Shown here: positions 50,721 through 59,565 of the stretch, piece after piece | Numbering within the stretch: position 1 is the stretch's first letter | Layout of the letters: every line of letters starts with the position of its first letter | Origin: Tellurirhabdus rosea | GTDB taxonomy: Bacteria; Bacteroidota; Bacteroidia; Cytophagales; Spirosomataceae | DNA length: 64,000 nucleotides | NCBI RefSeq assembly: GCF_026278345.1 | Contig: NZ_CP111085.1 | Location: forward strand, 4,164,501 to 4,228,500 | Reading direction: 5' to 3' | Program-made: the position numbers and the translations under genes | The notes under the pieces: model-generated | Told to the model about the DNA's origin: nothing | The model's database searches: none | What the model saw: the letters and a program-made list of their open reading frames with translations, nothing else

Positions 50721-51419
50721 TTAGGCCGCGAGCGGCGTAATGGCGAAGGTCACATCCGCGTCGAGCGGGAACACCGGCACCGTCAGACCGTCCTGCTTAG
50801 CCCGGAACGTGACTTTTTTCCGGTCGGTGCCTTTCACGCCCGAGGTGCCCACGCACTCGAACATGAGGGGAATGTACTTCTGGCCCAGGTAGTACAGGTT
50901 GTCGTCGTTACCCTGAACGATCACGTTCACCGGCGTTTCGTAGAGCAGTGCCTGCAGGCGAACGATATCGGCATCGTAGCCCAGCGCTTCAAATTCCAGA
51001 CCCTGCGTAAATCCACCGCCCGGTTTCATTTCGCCGTCCCATTTCGTGGTATCGTACCAGGCCTCGATCTCCACGAACTTCTTGCCCGTCACCAGTGGAA
51101 TAGCTCCCGAGAATTTACCCGTCGTAAGTGCCAGATCAAAGTTTAAGAATTCGGCCGAGAGGTCTTCCGTCAGTACCAGGTAGATCCGCTTGTTACCGCC
51201 GATGCTGGGCTTGTTGTGCCGGCGCTTCAGCCCAAGCAGCGCCAGCGCGTGCAGGCCCGGGACGCTGGGGAAAAGCTCGAAATCGGTGGAATAGGTAATT
51301 CCAGCCGCGACGGCCGACATGGCCGCCATGCCGGCAACCGGATTGTTGGTGGCACTAGCCACCAGAGCGCCCATGAGAATGAGGGAAAATGCGGCAAAGA
51401 TTTGAAGCAAACTCTTCAT
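50721..51419 (-). CDS. Phage structural protein, unknown, with hydrophobic N-terminus
   Basis: 232 residues. MKSLLQIFAAFSLILMGALV is a signal- or anchor-like stretch, followed by a small-residue region (NPVAGMAAMSAVAAGITYS) and then a beta-rich domain (NKRIYLVLTEDLSAEFLNFD, GGGFTQGLEFEALGYDADIV, VTFRAKQDGLTVPVFPL). It lies just after the capsid gene, where tail-tube or head-completion genes usually are. An export-like N-terminus on a virion protein is odd. Function not established. Confidence 0.6.
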   Translation of the reverse strand: MKSLLQIFAAFSLILMGALVASATNNPVAGMAAMSAVAAGITYSTDFELFPSVPGLHALALLGLKRRHNKPSIGGNKRIYLVLTEDLSAEFLNFDLALTTGKFSGAIPLVTGKKFVEIEAWYDTTKWDGEMKPGGGFTQGLEFEALGYDADIVRLQALLYETPVNVIVQGNDDNLYYLGQKYIPLMFECVGTSGVKGTDRKKVTFRAKQDGLTVPVFPLDADVTFAITPLAA

Positions 51420-51479
51420 TGCGATGTAAGAAAATGAGTTGAAAAACTGAGTAAACCAGAAGCCCGTTGTGGTTTTTAC

Positions 51480-51506
51480 AGGCTCCCCTGGGGCGAGGGG
51501 GAGCCT
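51480..51506 (-). terminator. Hairpin after the capsid gene
   Basis: AGGCTCCCC at 51480-51488 pairs with GGGGAGCCT at 51498-51506 (9 bp). It lies 12 bases past the stop of the major capsid gene. No U run, so it may attenuate or protect the capsid mRNA end rather than stop fully. Confidence 0.45.
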
Positions 51507-51517
51507 GCGAATTGAAC

Positions 51518-52501
51518 CTAGATTTTGTTGTTGATAAACAGCAGATCCGGCGAAGCGTAATCAAAGCCCAGCGACACCCGGATGGACATCTGCCAGCTCT
51601 TCACCTGGCGCACGATGTTGAGTGAGTATTCGCCCGGAGCCTCGTTCCCGATAAACTGCAGGTTTTCCTTCGGCGTGACGGCGATGGTTTGCTTGCCGGC
51701 CAGACCCGGATCGACCACGAGCGTGACGTTGGAGTAATCGTCGAGTTCCGTGGGCTTCTCGGCAGGACCTACCCACTGCGGGAACAGCGTCCGGCGGTTC
51801 TGGCGATAGAAGTCGTAAAGACTCTGCGAGAGGTAGCAGTTCATCGGCATGTTCAGCAGCTCCGGCCGGGCCGACTTCACCAGATCAGCCACGCCGTTGA
51901 CCTGGGCGTATGCGTTGGTGGCGTCGATGGTCGTGGCAGCCGTAAACACGTGGCCGGTCGAAATATCGCCACCCACGCCGCGGCCGGCCGTTGTTTTGAC
52001 GTTGAACCCGTCCGTGATGTTTTCCGCCCCGATGTTGGTGGTGTTGTAGACCCCTTTCCAGGCTGTTTTGGTGCGAATGAAGGCGAAGTGGTTCTTGATC
52101 ACCTCCTGAATCATGAACAGCTCGAACGGCGTTTCGGTCGCTTGTTTCAGGGTTGTGTTAGGAGCCCGCAGCCATCCCAGGTAGCTGTTATAGTAATCCT
52201 TGATATCCGACAGCTTGATTTCGATGTCGATATCGGCCTCGGTGAAACTCGCCTTGCGCGATTTCACCTCCATAATCTTCCGTCCCTCGAACGAGTCGGA
52301 GGCAGCTTTCCAGGCGTCCAGGAACTTCACCGAAAGCAGCGCGCCCTGATCGCGGATCGTGCGGACCGTGAAGTCATTGCGGAGCGCGGCCACTCCGTCC
52401 ATCATCGCGTTGACGATGACCATGCCACCGCCCATTTCTTCAACGGTGCGCTGAAGGTCGGTGGCCAAATTGGTAAAATCAAAAGCCTTTTCTGCGGGCA
52501 T
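51518..52501 (-). CDS. Phage major capsid protein
   Basis: 327 residues (MPAEKAFDFTNLATDLQRTV, ALLSVKFLDAWKAASDSFEG, CYLSQSLYDFYRQNRRTLFP, DDYSNVTLVVDPGLAGKQTI, WQMSIRVSLGFDYASPDLLF). The C-terminal 'bind, read peptide state, D...' layout of HK97-type coat proteins in Bacteroidota phages fits, as does the place directly after protease and scaffold genes. Confidence 0.78.
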   Translation of the reverse strand: MPAEKAFDFTNLATDLQRTVEEMGGGMVIVNAMMDGVAALRNDFTVRTIRDQGALLSVKFLDAWKAASDSFEGRKIMEVKSRKASFTEADIDIEIKLSDIKDYYNSYLGWLRAPNTTLKQATETPFELFMIQEVIKNHFAFIRTKTAWKGVYNTTNIGAENITDGFNVKTTAGRGVGGDISTGHVFTAATTIDATNAYAQVNGVADLVKSARPELLNMPMNCYLSQSLYDFYRQNRRTLFPQWVGPAEKPTELDDYSNVTLVVDPGLAGKQTIAVTPKENLQFIGNEAPGEYSLNIVRQVKSWQMSIRVSLGFDYASPDLLFINNKI

Positions 52502-52563
52502 TTTCGTGAAAAATTAAGTTGGCTGTCTGTCTAAAATCCTGTAGTTAACCCCCTCAAAGCGGC

Positions 52564-53028
52564 TTAGTGAGCCTTTTTGAATACTTCGAGGGCATGCGCG
52601 TTGTAATCTGTCATCGACGGATCCTGGTTGGCCGTGCTGGCGTCCTGAGTCGGCAGCACTTTTCCGTTCCCCTTCTGCTTGTCGTAGTGCGCTTTGTAGG
52701 TGTCGCGGTCTTTTTCGGCCGCGGCCAGGTCGGCTTTCAGCTTGGTGACCTGGTCTTTAAGGCCCGGCACTTCGGCACCGATTTTCTTCTCGGCGGCCAG
52801 GTCAGCCTGGAGCTTGGTTACCTGCGCCTGGAGGGCTTCGGCGGTCGGCGGCTCGGTCGTTTCGGCTGTGGTCTGAGTGTTTCCAGTAGCAGCCAGTTTC
52901 TTCTCGAGAGCAGCCGCTTCGGCTTCGGCTTTGTTGAATTCTTCCGTCGATGCGTTCGCCGAAAACACACCGAAAAATGCCGGAAACAGCTTGGCCAGTA
53001 CGCTTCCGCTGGTAGTTGGTTTGCTCAT
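52564..53028 (-). CDS. Probable capsid scaffolding protein
   Basis: 154 residues. An Ala/Glu/Lys heptad coiled coil (QAQVTKLQADLAAEKKIG, KDQVTKLKADLAAAEKDRDT) follows a hydrophobic start (VLAKLFPAFFGVFSANA). The C-terminus DYNAHALEVFKKAH is compact and could bind coat protein. It sits between the protease (4-base overlap) and capsid genes, the normal scaffold place. Confidence 0.75.
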   Translation of the reverse strand: MSKPTTSGSVLAKLFPAFFGVFSANASTEEFNKAEAEAAALEKKLAATGNTQTTAETTEPPTAEALQAQVTKLQADLAAEKKIGAEVPGLKDQVTKLKADLAAAEKDRDTYKAHYDKQKGNGKVLPTQDASTANQDPSMTDYNAHALEVFKKAH

Positions 53029-53888
53029 TTGGATTTGGAAAGTTGAATTACTCGTTTGTAAGCACTGTCGATGGTACCGACCCGGTCGGCCAGACCCAGA
53101 CGGATGGCGTTCTGGGCGTTGTACATCTTGCCGGTGAAGACTTCGTCCGAGGCGATTTTATTCCCCCGGCCGCGGCGGACGTACGATTTGAAAAGCTTGT
53201 TGGCGGCATTGAGATCAGCCTGAATGGCGGCTTCCTGCTCAGGCGTCAGCGGCTCGATATCGTTGAGCGATGCTTTGTCTTTGCTGCCTGCAGAACGGAA
53301 AATCTTTACGTTCAGGCCGGCCTGCTCCAGCGCTTTAGCCTGGTTGACGTGCATGTAGATGGTGCCGATGGAGCCCACCCGGGCGAGGGGTCCGCCCGAA
53401 ACTTGAATCTCGGTCGACTGCGAGTAGGCCCAGAGCGCAGCTGAAGCACCGAAAGTTACCTGGGCAACGACCGGTTTAGCCTGGCGAAGTTCGGCAATTG
53501 CGTCTGCCAGCTCGTCTGCCGAGTCCACCGAGCCACCGCCCGACTTTACATCCACGATGGCACCCACCTTGCTTTCGTCCTCGATGACCGCCCGGATCAT
53601 CCGGATCAGGAATTCGTTGGAGAAAAGGTTATCGTACGTGGAGTTTCGGCTCATAACGCCGTAGATGGGGATCATCGCCACATTTCTGTTGGCACCCATG
53701 GATAGGTAGTCCATATACGCCTGGGCGACTCTGTCGGCCGCCATGGGCCCAATGCCGGACTGTGCCTGCGCCTGCTGACTGATGCCGGTCAGGCTCGGCT
53801 GGAAGGCACCGCGAATCATTGCGTCGCGCAGCAGGCCTTCCGCTGTTTCATCAATTGCCCATACGCCTGAAAAATTAAGTCCTGTCAT
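53025..53888 (-). CDS. Prohead protease, S49/SppA-like
   Basis: 287 residues from the ATG at 53888. An open upstream extension (to 54011) reads through a hairpin and part of the previous gene and is not used. NVAMIPIYGVMSRNSTYDN, AIVDVKSGGGSVDSADELAD, QVTFGASAALWAYSQSTEIQ (nucleophile Ser) and RSAGSKDKASLNDIEPLTPE (general-base Lys) are S49 peptidase blocks of the phage prohead class. It processes scaffold and coat during capsid maturation. It overlaps the scaffold gene by 4 bases. Confidence 0.85.
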   Translation of the reverse strand: MTGLNFSGVWAIDETAEGLLRDAMIRGAFQPSLTGISQQAQAQSGIGPMAADRVAQAYMDYLSMGANRNVAMIPIYGVMSRNSTYDNLFSNEFLIRMIRAVIEDESKVGAIVDVKSGGGSVDSADELADAIAELRQAKPVVAQVTFGASAALWAYSQSTEIQVSGGPLARVGSIGTIYMHVNQAKALEQAGLNVKIFRSAGSKDKASLNDIEPLTPEQEAAIQADLNAANKLFKSYVRRGRGNKIASDEVFTGKMYNAQNAIRLGLADRVGTIDSAYKRVIQLSKSK

Positions 53889-53927
53889 CTTCGTGATGCA
53901 TTGTAGCGATACGAAAATGACAGGACT
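53878..53927 (-). promoter_or_regulatory. Start-codon hairpin of the prohead protease gene
   Basis: AGTCCTGTCAT at 53878-53888 pairs exactly with 53917-53927, and with one mismatch the stem extends to 17 bp (TTCGT/ACGAA). The CAT at 53886-53888 is the protease start codon on the minus strand, so the RNA hairpin would bury the start unless a ribosome or helicase opens it. Confidence 0.5.
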
Positions 53928-53949
53928 CTTTCGCCCAATAAAGGACAGG

Positions 53950-54387
53950 TTAATGAAGGGCAGCCGCCCGCCGGAACTTGCGCCAGTTGTACCATCCGCC
54001 CGCCCGGACACCGGCGTAGTAGAGCAGGTTCTTTGCCGGCTGCAGCGGGTTGAACTGCTGCATCAGCATCAGGTAAGCCTGGTCGGCGTACTTTCTGGGA
54101 TTGTCCTTAACCAGATCCGGATTCAGCTCATCAAAGTGCATGTACAGGTAGTCGTGCACCAGAGCCGCCAGGTTCGTGCGGTTGTGGTAGGCCGGCACCA
54201 GTGACCACATCGCCCTGGGCGTCGAGTGGAAGTCCGAGATAAATCCTTTCGGAATTAACAGCGTACGGCCGTCGAAGAGCTCCACCTGCACATCGTCCTG
54301 GAGTACGACCTGGTCCGTTTTGGACAGCGTCGAATCGCAGGCAATGGGCAGCCGGTAGCGCCTGGATGAGCGGGTGATGACTACCAT
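53950..54387 (-). CDS. DUF1353 phage protein
   Basis: 145 residues. LIPKGFISDFHSTPRAMWSL VPAYHNRTNLAALVHDYLYM is the DUF1353 signature (GF.TDfAStPr...HDyLY), a small domain found in phage tail or lysis regions and proposed to be peptidase-like with His-Asp. It abuts the 156-residue gene by 1 base. Confidence 0.83.
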   Translation of the reverse strand: MVVITRSSRRYRLPIACDSTLSKTDQVVLQDDVQVELFDGRTLLIPKGFISDFHSTPRAMWSLVPAYHNRTNLAALVHDYLYMHFDELNPDLVKDNPRKYADQAYLMLMQQFNPLQPAKNLLYYAGVRAGGWYNWRKFRRAAALH

Positions 54388-54857
54388 TACTCCAGAATCT
54401 CGTATACGTCCGTGTCGAAGTTATTGCGCTGCACATTGCGCTGGCAGATGCTCTGAACGAGCTGTGCTTCGGTCACGCCGCTGGACAGAGCCGACAGCAG
54501 GTACGAAAACTCCGGCATCAGGTACGGGTCGTTGGTGCCGTCTGGAGTGGCATTGAGGCCCGTCCGGGCATCAACCAGCGTCCGGTCCGTCGCCACCAGC
54601 CGGAAGCGACGCAAACCGTTTCCCTTGCCGATGTACGACAGCGGCACTTCGTCATTCACCGTAATGGGTGGCATGGGCTTACCGTCTACTTCAGGAGCTG
54701 GCTCCGATCGCTGCACCGTTCGGTAGTGCAGCACCGCAAGATCAAGCGTGACGGTCCGGTTTTCCATATCCACCGTCCGTTTGTGTTTGTTCACCAACAG
54801 CCGACGTTTGACGTCCGGCAGGGCACTATGGGCAGGCATTTCGATGTCTTGCAGCAT
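54387..54857 (-). CDS. Phage protein, unknown
   Basis: 156 residues (MLQDIEMPAHSALPDVKRRL, then VTLDLAVLHYRTVQ and SYLLSALSSGVTEAQLVQ). The first part has basic and acidic strands, and the end is helical. It starts 12 bases after the fibre gene stop and shares one base with the DUF1353 gene. No family recognised. Confidence 0.6.
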   Translation of the reverse strand: MLQDIEMPAHSALPDVKRRLLVNKHKRTVDMENRTVTLDLAVLHYRTVQRSEPAPEVDGKPMPPITVNDEVPLSYIGKGNGLRRFRLVATDRTLVDARTGLNATPDGTNDPYLMPEFSYLLSALSSGVTEAQLVQSICQRNVQRNNFDTDVYEILE

Positions 54858-54869
54858 GGTACTTAATTG

Positions 54870-57800
54870 TTAAATCCGTGAAATAACCCAGGTATTGTTG
54901 GCCAGCTTTTCCAGCACCATCACCGATCCCGCCCCATTGCTTTGTACCGGCGAAAGCGTAGACAGTACCGTGATGCCGGTCGTGGCGAAGGTAATCAGGC
55001 CCGTGCCCTGCTGAATCAGCCGGATCATGCCGCCAATGCCGATGGCCGCGACCGCATGGGTTGGGATGGTGCAGACAACGTTGGAAGCGCTGTTTACCAG
55101 AATGGTGTTTCCAACGTCTGTGGTGGCAAGTTGGAAGGCCGTTGTAACGGTCGATACCCCGTTGACGGCATTTCGCTTTCCCGCCAGGGCGGTTGCCACG
55201 GCCTGTTCCGATACGGGAAGAACCGCCGAAGGACTGGCAAATGCCGGGTCGTTTTTGACCTCAAAAACCGTCTTGGTGATCGAGTTGGCACCGGTTCTGA
55301 CGTAAGGAATAGGCCCGTACGTTTGTGATATCTGCCCACCCCAAACGTAGACGCCTGACGTACCATCGCCCGCGTAGCTGGTTGCCCCGCTGGCGTCCAT
55401 CAGCCCGATCTGAATGCCCGGCCTCAAGTTCGAGCCGTTGCTGGAGGCCGTCACGTTGGTGACACTCAGCCGGAACCAGCCGTTGCCCACGTCCGTGATG
55501 GAATAATGAGCTAAAAAGGCGGACACGCCGATTATCTGTCCGGTTTGCAGATCGACATCAATAATCATGTTGCCGTTGGCCCACAGACTGTTGTTGGACG
55601 TACCAAAGCGCACCCGGTTTCTGCCCGCAGCGCGCAGATACGCCGAAATCGTTATCTGGCTGTTAACCGGCCCGACGACGTTAGGGGCAAAAATGTCCGA
55701 TCCGCCATGCGTTCCGGTTGAGGTATCTTCAGTGAGTTTCCAGGCCTGTCCGGTGTTGCCATCGGGCAGCACAATACCGGCGATTTGCTGGTTTGAGAGG
55801 CCTGTCCGCCCGCCCGCCGTAGCGGTTTCGGAGTTGGTGAACCAGTTTTCCAGCACATTGACCCGGGCGATATCCTGCTTCAGGCCAAGCTCAACCGTTC
55901 GTTGCGAGTAGACCGGCGAGTTGAATGAACGGACATACGGCGTTGGATAGCGGCCCACGTTCATCTGCATGGCCGCTACCAGAATACCGGATGTTCCATC
56001 CCCGGCAAAGGTGTTGCTGAAGGAAGCGGCGGGGGCAGGTCCTACCCGGAAGAAGGCCCCGAACTGATCATTGACCGAATACAGAGCCGTGTCCACAATC
56101 GTAATGCGCCACCAGCCGCCACCCAGGGAACTGACAATCACCGCATCGAGTCCGTTACTGACAAAGGAACCGTCGGTCAGGTCCACGTTGGCAAACGAAG
56201 AAACGCCCATGACCGTATTGTTGAAGCACACTTTGATGACCGACCATTCGGCCGCCCGGGCCACCACCGTAAAGGCGTATTGCTGCCCGGCTGTGTACTC
56301 AAACTCCTGTCGCACCAGGTGATCAACGTTGCTGGTGGTGGGTACTACCTTGTACGCCTGATTGTACCCGCTCGGCTGGGCCGTGTTGTTCAGGCTCACG
56401 GTCATCTGCACCTTCGTCCACACGTCAAACGACAGATCACCGCTATAACGCAGCAGGTTTTCGGCACCCGCCAGCGAGGCCAGCGGCCGGAAATCCGGCA
56501 CCGTAACCGGCGAGCGGCTGATGAGGAAGGTTTCGGTGCGTACGTACTCAATTGGCCCTTCGGACTGCGAAAACTGCCCGCCCCATACCAGAATACCGGA
56601 TGTTCCATCCCCGGCAAAGGAGTTGGTAAATACGCCTGTGGAGAGGTTGACCCCAACACCGGAGTTGCCACTGGTGGTACAACTGGCCGTCAGGCTCACG
56701 CGCCACCAGCCGTTGCCCACATCGGTAACGGTATAGCGGAGTACCGATGAGCCGATGCCACCAACTTCGCCGGTCGTCAGGTTGATGTAAATCGACGGAT
56801 TGGACCCACCCCACTGGGTAGCATTCTGCAGAATGACCTGGGCAAAGGTCCGCTCGGCAGCTTTCAGGTAGATTGAACCAGTGTACACCAACCCGGCCAC
56901 GACTACCGGACCAACTGCGCGGGCCAGCTGGTGGGTATTGTTGGAGGTATCTTCGACCAGCTTGCTGGCGTTGTTGCGCCCATCAGGAGAAAGACCGGCC
57001 CCTGTGGTAATGGATGCCCGCGTGCGGCTCCAGACGGCGTTGGTGAAGTCTTCACTCCAGGCCATCGTGTTTTCAATCACGCGAACCCGGTGCATATTGG
57101 GCATGGCATCCCGGATCACCTTCGCCACCCGCTGCGAAATGCCGTTTGTGTTGCTGGGCGCGTTGCCTCCCAGCGTCGCATCGTCGGAGATATTGGCTCC
57201 CTGCGCCAACACAATCGTGTTGGCCACCGAAAACGCCGCGCCCGAAGTGAATGCGGCAGTGACCAGGTAGGTGGTTCCTGCCTGCGTGAAGAAATCGTTT
57301 ACTTCGTAGGCCGTGGTGGCCGCCCAGGCTCCCCGGTTGTTCAGTCCAGCAGCCACTACCGTCCAGTTGGCCGTAGTGAACGACCCGGTACCGGAGGTAT
57401 GGGTGGCGTTGGCCCGGTACAACGTATTTCGGGCGACGATCAGGTCGCCGGCCTCGTAATAAGTGGAAGGCTGCCAGTTACCGCGGTAGTTCAGCCCGGC
57501 CGCCCACAGGATCCAGTTTGTGCCCGAGAAGGTAGCGCCCGAGGTGTGAGCCGTTGCGCAGCGATAGGTGCTGCCGGAGTAGGTAATCAAATCATCCACC
57601 GCGTAGGCCGTGGTGGCCGCCCAGGCACCTCTGGGATTGAAGCCGCGGCCCCACTGCTCAAAGTTGGCCAGGGCTATGCTTGATCCGGAAGTATGGGCCG
57701 TAATGCAGCGGTAAGTACTACCCGCCAGCGTCACAATGTCGTCAACCGCATACGCAGTCGCCGCGGCCCAGGCTCCGCGGGGATTAAATCCACGTGCCCA

Positions 57801-58841
57801 CTGTTCAAAGTTGGCCAGCGTGATGGAAGCGCCCGAAGTATGGGCCGTAATGCAACGGTACGTGCTGCCCTGAAGTGTCACAATATCGTTGACCGCGTAA
57901 GCCGTCGTGGCCGCCCAGGCTCCGCGGAAGTTAACACCCTGGGCCCAAAGCTCCCATTGCGCGGGAGCGAAGGTAGAGCCACTAGTTCCGGCCGTTAGCC
58001 GCCGGTAGGTACTGCCTGCAAAAGTGACCAGGTCGTTGTCCGCATAAACGGTGTTTGCCTGCCAGGCTCCGCGCAGGTTCAGGCCTCGGGACCAGAGCTC
58101 CCAGTTGGCTGAGTCGAAGGTAGCACCCGAGTTTCCCGCCGAAATTCGCCGGTAAGTACTGCCCTGGAAAGTGACAATGTCGTCGATGGCATAGGCCGTG
58201 GTGGCCGCCCAGGCTCCGCGCGGCCAGAATCCCCGGCCGCGAATGTTGCGTGCCTGGGCAATGTCGGTCACCAGACCGTTGCTGCCCAGGTAGGAGCCGG
58301 TTGACGGCGCGACCCCGGTACCACCGGTCCAGCCAACGATCTGCTGCACTACGCGCTCACCGTCCTGTACGTTGGCCAACAGAGCTGACCAGCCCTTAAA
58401 GCCTTGCAGACCCTGCAAAACCAGCATCACATCCGAAAGACCGGTGCTCGACTGGTAAACCACCGCCAGATCGGGCGGCACCTGCGGCCCTGCCACCCGG
58501 CTTGGGCGCGCTTTGATCCAGGCAAACACGCCTTCCACTTCCGTCAGGTTGGCCGTTACGTTGAAAATCCGGAAGGCGTACCGGCTTTTGCGCAGGAGCT
58601 GCTTGGTTTCGGCCGACAGCTCCGTGGTGAGCCGGTTGGCAATCTGCGGATCTGCCTGCATGGCCACATCAACGACCGGCGTCTCGTTGTCCAGCAGCTG
58701 GAAGCGGATCTGCTTGCCTGCCAGGTTCGCCGGCGTGTTGGTGTTGTTATCGAAAAACCGTATGCCTACCTGGCAAACGTCCTGCCGGAAACGCTCTATC
58801 ACCGCGTACGGCGTTACCGGGCTTGAGGTGGTGCTGATCAT
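54870..58841 (-). CDS. Large tail fibre/spike with seven carbohydrate-binding-module-like repeats
   Basis: 1323 residues. Residues 1-110 are a virion-attachment-like domain. Residues about 207-550 hold seven copies of a 49-50 residue repeat of the form RGAWAATTAYAVDDIVTLQG then STYRCITAHTSG and ANFEQWARGFN, similar to CBM5/12-type chitin-binding modules (GAWxxxTxYxxxDxVxxxGxxYxxxxAHTSG). Then follow three related beta domains (about 590-790, 800-1000, 1010-1210) sharing FAGDGTSGILVWGGQ. A short C-terminal domain ends in LEKLANNTWVISRI. It is probably the receptor-binding fibre that contacts surface glycans. Confidence 0.85.
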   Translation of the reverse strand: MISTTSSPVTPYAVIERFRQDVCQVGIRFFDNNTNTPANLAGKQIRFQLLDNETPVVDVAMQADPQIANRLTTELSAETKQLLRKSRYAFRIFNVTANLTEVEGVFAWIKARPSRVAGPQVPPDLAVVYQSSTGLSDVMLVLQGLQGFKGWSALLANVQDGERVVQQIVGWTGGTGVAPSTGSYLGSNGLVTDIAQARNIRGRGFWPRGAWAATTAYAIDDIVTFQGSTYRRISAGNSGATFDSANWELWSRGLNLRGAWQANTVYADNDLVTFAGSTYRRLTAGTSGSTFAPAQWELWAQGVNFRGAWAATTAYAVNDIVTLQGSTYRCITAHTSGASITLANFEQWARGFNPRGAWAAATAYAVDDIVTLAGSTYRCITAHTSGSSIALANFEQWGRGFNPRGAWAATTAYAVDDLITYSGSTYRCATAHTSGATFSGTNWILWAAGLNYRGNWQPSTYYEAGDLIVARNTLYRANATHTSGTGSFTTANWTVVAAGLNNRGAWAATTAYEVNDFFTQAGTTYLVTAAFTSGAAFSVANTIVLAQGANISDDATLGGNAPSNTNGISQRVAKVIRDAMPNMHRVRVIENTMAWSEDFTNAVWSRTRASITTGAGLSPDGRNNASKLVEDTSNNTHQLARAVGPVVVAGLVYTGSIYLKAAERTFAQVILQNATQWGGSNPSIYINLTTGEVGGIGSSVLRYTVTDVGNGWWRVSLTASCTTSGNSGVGVNLSTGVFTNSFAGDGTSGILVWGGQFSQSEGPIEYVRTETFLISRSPVTVPDFRPLASLAGAENLLRYSGDLSFDVWTKVQMTVSLNNTAQPSGYNQAYKVVPTTSNVDHLVRQEFEYTAGQQYAFTVVARAAEWSVIKVCFNNTVMGVSSFANVDLTDGSFVSNGLDAVIVSSLGGGWWRITIVDTALYSVNDQFGAFFRVGPAPAASFSNTFAGDGTSGILVAAMQMNVGRYPTPYVRSFNSPVYSQRTVELGLKQDIARVNVLENWFTNSETATAGGRTGLSNQQIAGIVLPDGNTGQAWKLTEDTSTGTHGGSDIFAPNVVGPVNSQITISAYLRAAGRNRVRFGTSNNSLWANGNMIIDVDLQTGQIIGVSAFLAHYSITDVGNGWFRLSVTNVTASSNGSNLRPGIQIGLMDASGATSYAGDGTSGVYVWGGQISQTYGPIPYVRTGANSITKTVFEVKNDPAFASPSAVLPVSEQAVATALAGKRNAVNGVSTVTTAFQLATTDVGNTILVNSASNVVCTIPTHAVAAIGIGGMIRLIQQGTGLITFATTGITVLSTLSPVQSNGAGSVMVLEKLANNTWVISRI
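57192..58223 (-). repeat. Seven tandem coding repeats of about 147 bases in the fibre gene
   Basis: Each unit codes for one RGAW...GFN module (residues 207-550). Units 3 and 4 are nearly identical in protein sequence and close at DNA level, while units 6 and 7 have diverged most. This implies recent duplication or conversion in the middle of the array. Confidence 0.8.
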
Positions 58842-59371
58842 ATTGTGTCAGTCAGGGAATCGTAAACTATCTGTGTGTATGGAAGAAGCGTATCCAGATC
58901 GCCATCGGCCAGGCGCCAGGCTGTGTGCCACGAGCGGCCACTCAGTTTGAGGCGGCAGAAGTTTTGCCCGCCCACATTGCGCTCCAGCGAAAGCCGCAAG
59001 CCGTTACCGGCATCTCCGGCCGCATAGCCCCAGTTGTTGGAGTCGCGCCAGACGGCCAGCCAGCGCCGGCGCAGATTGGCCGTTGCCCAGTCGAGCAGAT
59101 CCCCGTCCTGGCCGGAGACTACAGCCTCAATGCCCAGGGAGAAAATGGTACCATCGGCCGCGTCGGCCGACGTCTCCTGGTAGGAGCACGTCCGGAAAGC
59201 AAAATTGATTTTGGTCGCCTGGGCATCCAGCGATAGGGGAAAGCCGTCGTCGCCCACCAGCGCGTCTTCGGCCGTAGGCACGTCGAGCACGTGCTCGATG
59301 TCGATCAGCCAGAGTTCGGCTACCCACCCGGCCGCTGGCCTGCCCGTTCTGCCAATTACCTGTTCCGTCAT
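58838..59371 (-). CDS. Phage tail-region protein, unknown
   Basis: 177 residues from the ATG at 59371 (MTEQVIGRTGRPAAGWVAEL). Beta-rich: TKINFAFRTCSYQETSADAA, WLAVWRDSNNWGYAAGD and LRLSLERNVGGQNFCRLKLS. It overlaps the fibre gene by 4 bases, so the two are coupled. It may be a baseplate or fibre-attachment protein. A terminator stands upstream, so it probably has its own promoter near 59375-59440. Confidence 0.6.
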   Translation of the reverse strand: MTEQVIGRTGRPAAGWVAELWLIDIEHVLDVPTAEDALVGDDGFPLSLDAQATKINFAFRTCSYQETSADAADGTIFSLGIEAVVSGQDGDLLDWATANLRRRWLAVWRDSNNWGYAAGDAGNGLRLSLERNVGGQNFCRLKLSGRSWHTAWRLADGDLDTLLPYTQIVYDSLTDTI

Positions 59372-59444
59372 GCCCAAAAGTATCCCGTATGATGGGCCGT
59401 CAAAAGGACGAGATTTCAGGCCTGTCCGGTAATTAGGGCAAAAT

Positions 59445-59480
59445 AAAAACCGCGTAAAATCAGGGTTTTACGCGGTTTTT
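59445..59480 (-). terminator. 15-bp perfect hairpin terminator inside the phage block
   Basis: AAAAACCGCGTAAAA at 59445-59459 pairs exactly with 59466-59480, giving a U tract on the leftward transcript. It splits the tape-measure unit from the fibre unit. Confidence 0.85.
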
Positions 59481-59494
59481 GGGTGGATAGAAGG

Positions 59495-59565
59495 GTGGAC
59501 TTTCTTGGCTATAAGTGGACTTTCTGCGTAAAAAGTGGACTTTCTTGTCCAGAAGTGGACTTTCT
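59495..59565 (-). repeat. Four iteron-like repeats with exact 20-bp period
   Basis: GTGGACTTTCT starts at 59495, 59515, 59535 and 59555, each separated by a different 9-base spacer. The last copy covers the TAG stop of the 154-residue gene. Two helical turns per copy points to a DNA-binding protein array rather than a coding repeat. A terminator lies directly beside it. Confidence 0.75.

Noticed and set aside
53889-54011. Longer N-terminus of the prohead protease
   Set aside because: The extension is encoded by the hairpin and the end of the DUF1353 gene; the ATG at 53888 gives a normal S49 length.
57192-58223. Fibre repeats as a CRISPR array or diversity-generating retroelement target
   Set aside because: The repeats are in frame with conserved protein modules, and no reverse transcriptase or template repeat is seen within the window.
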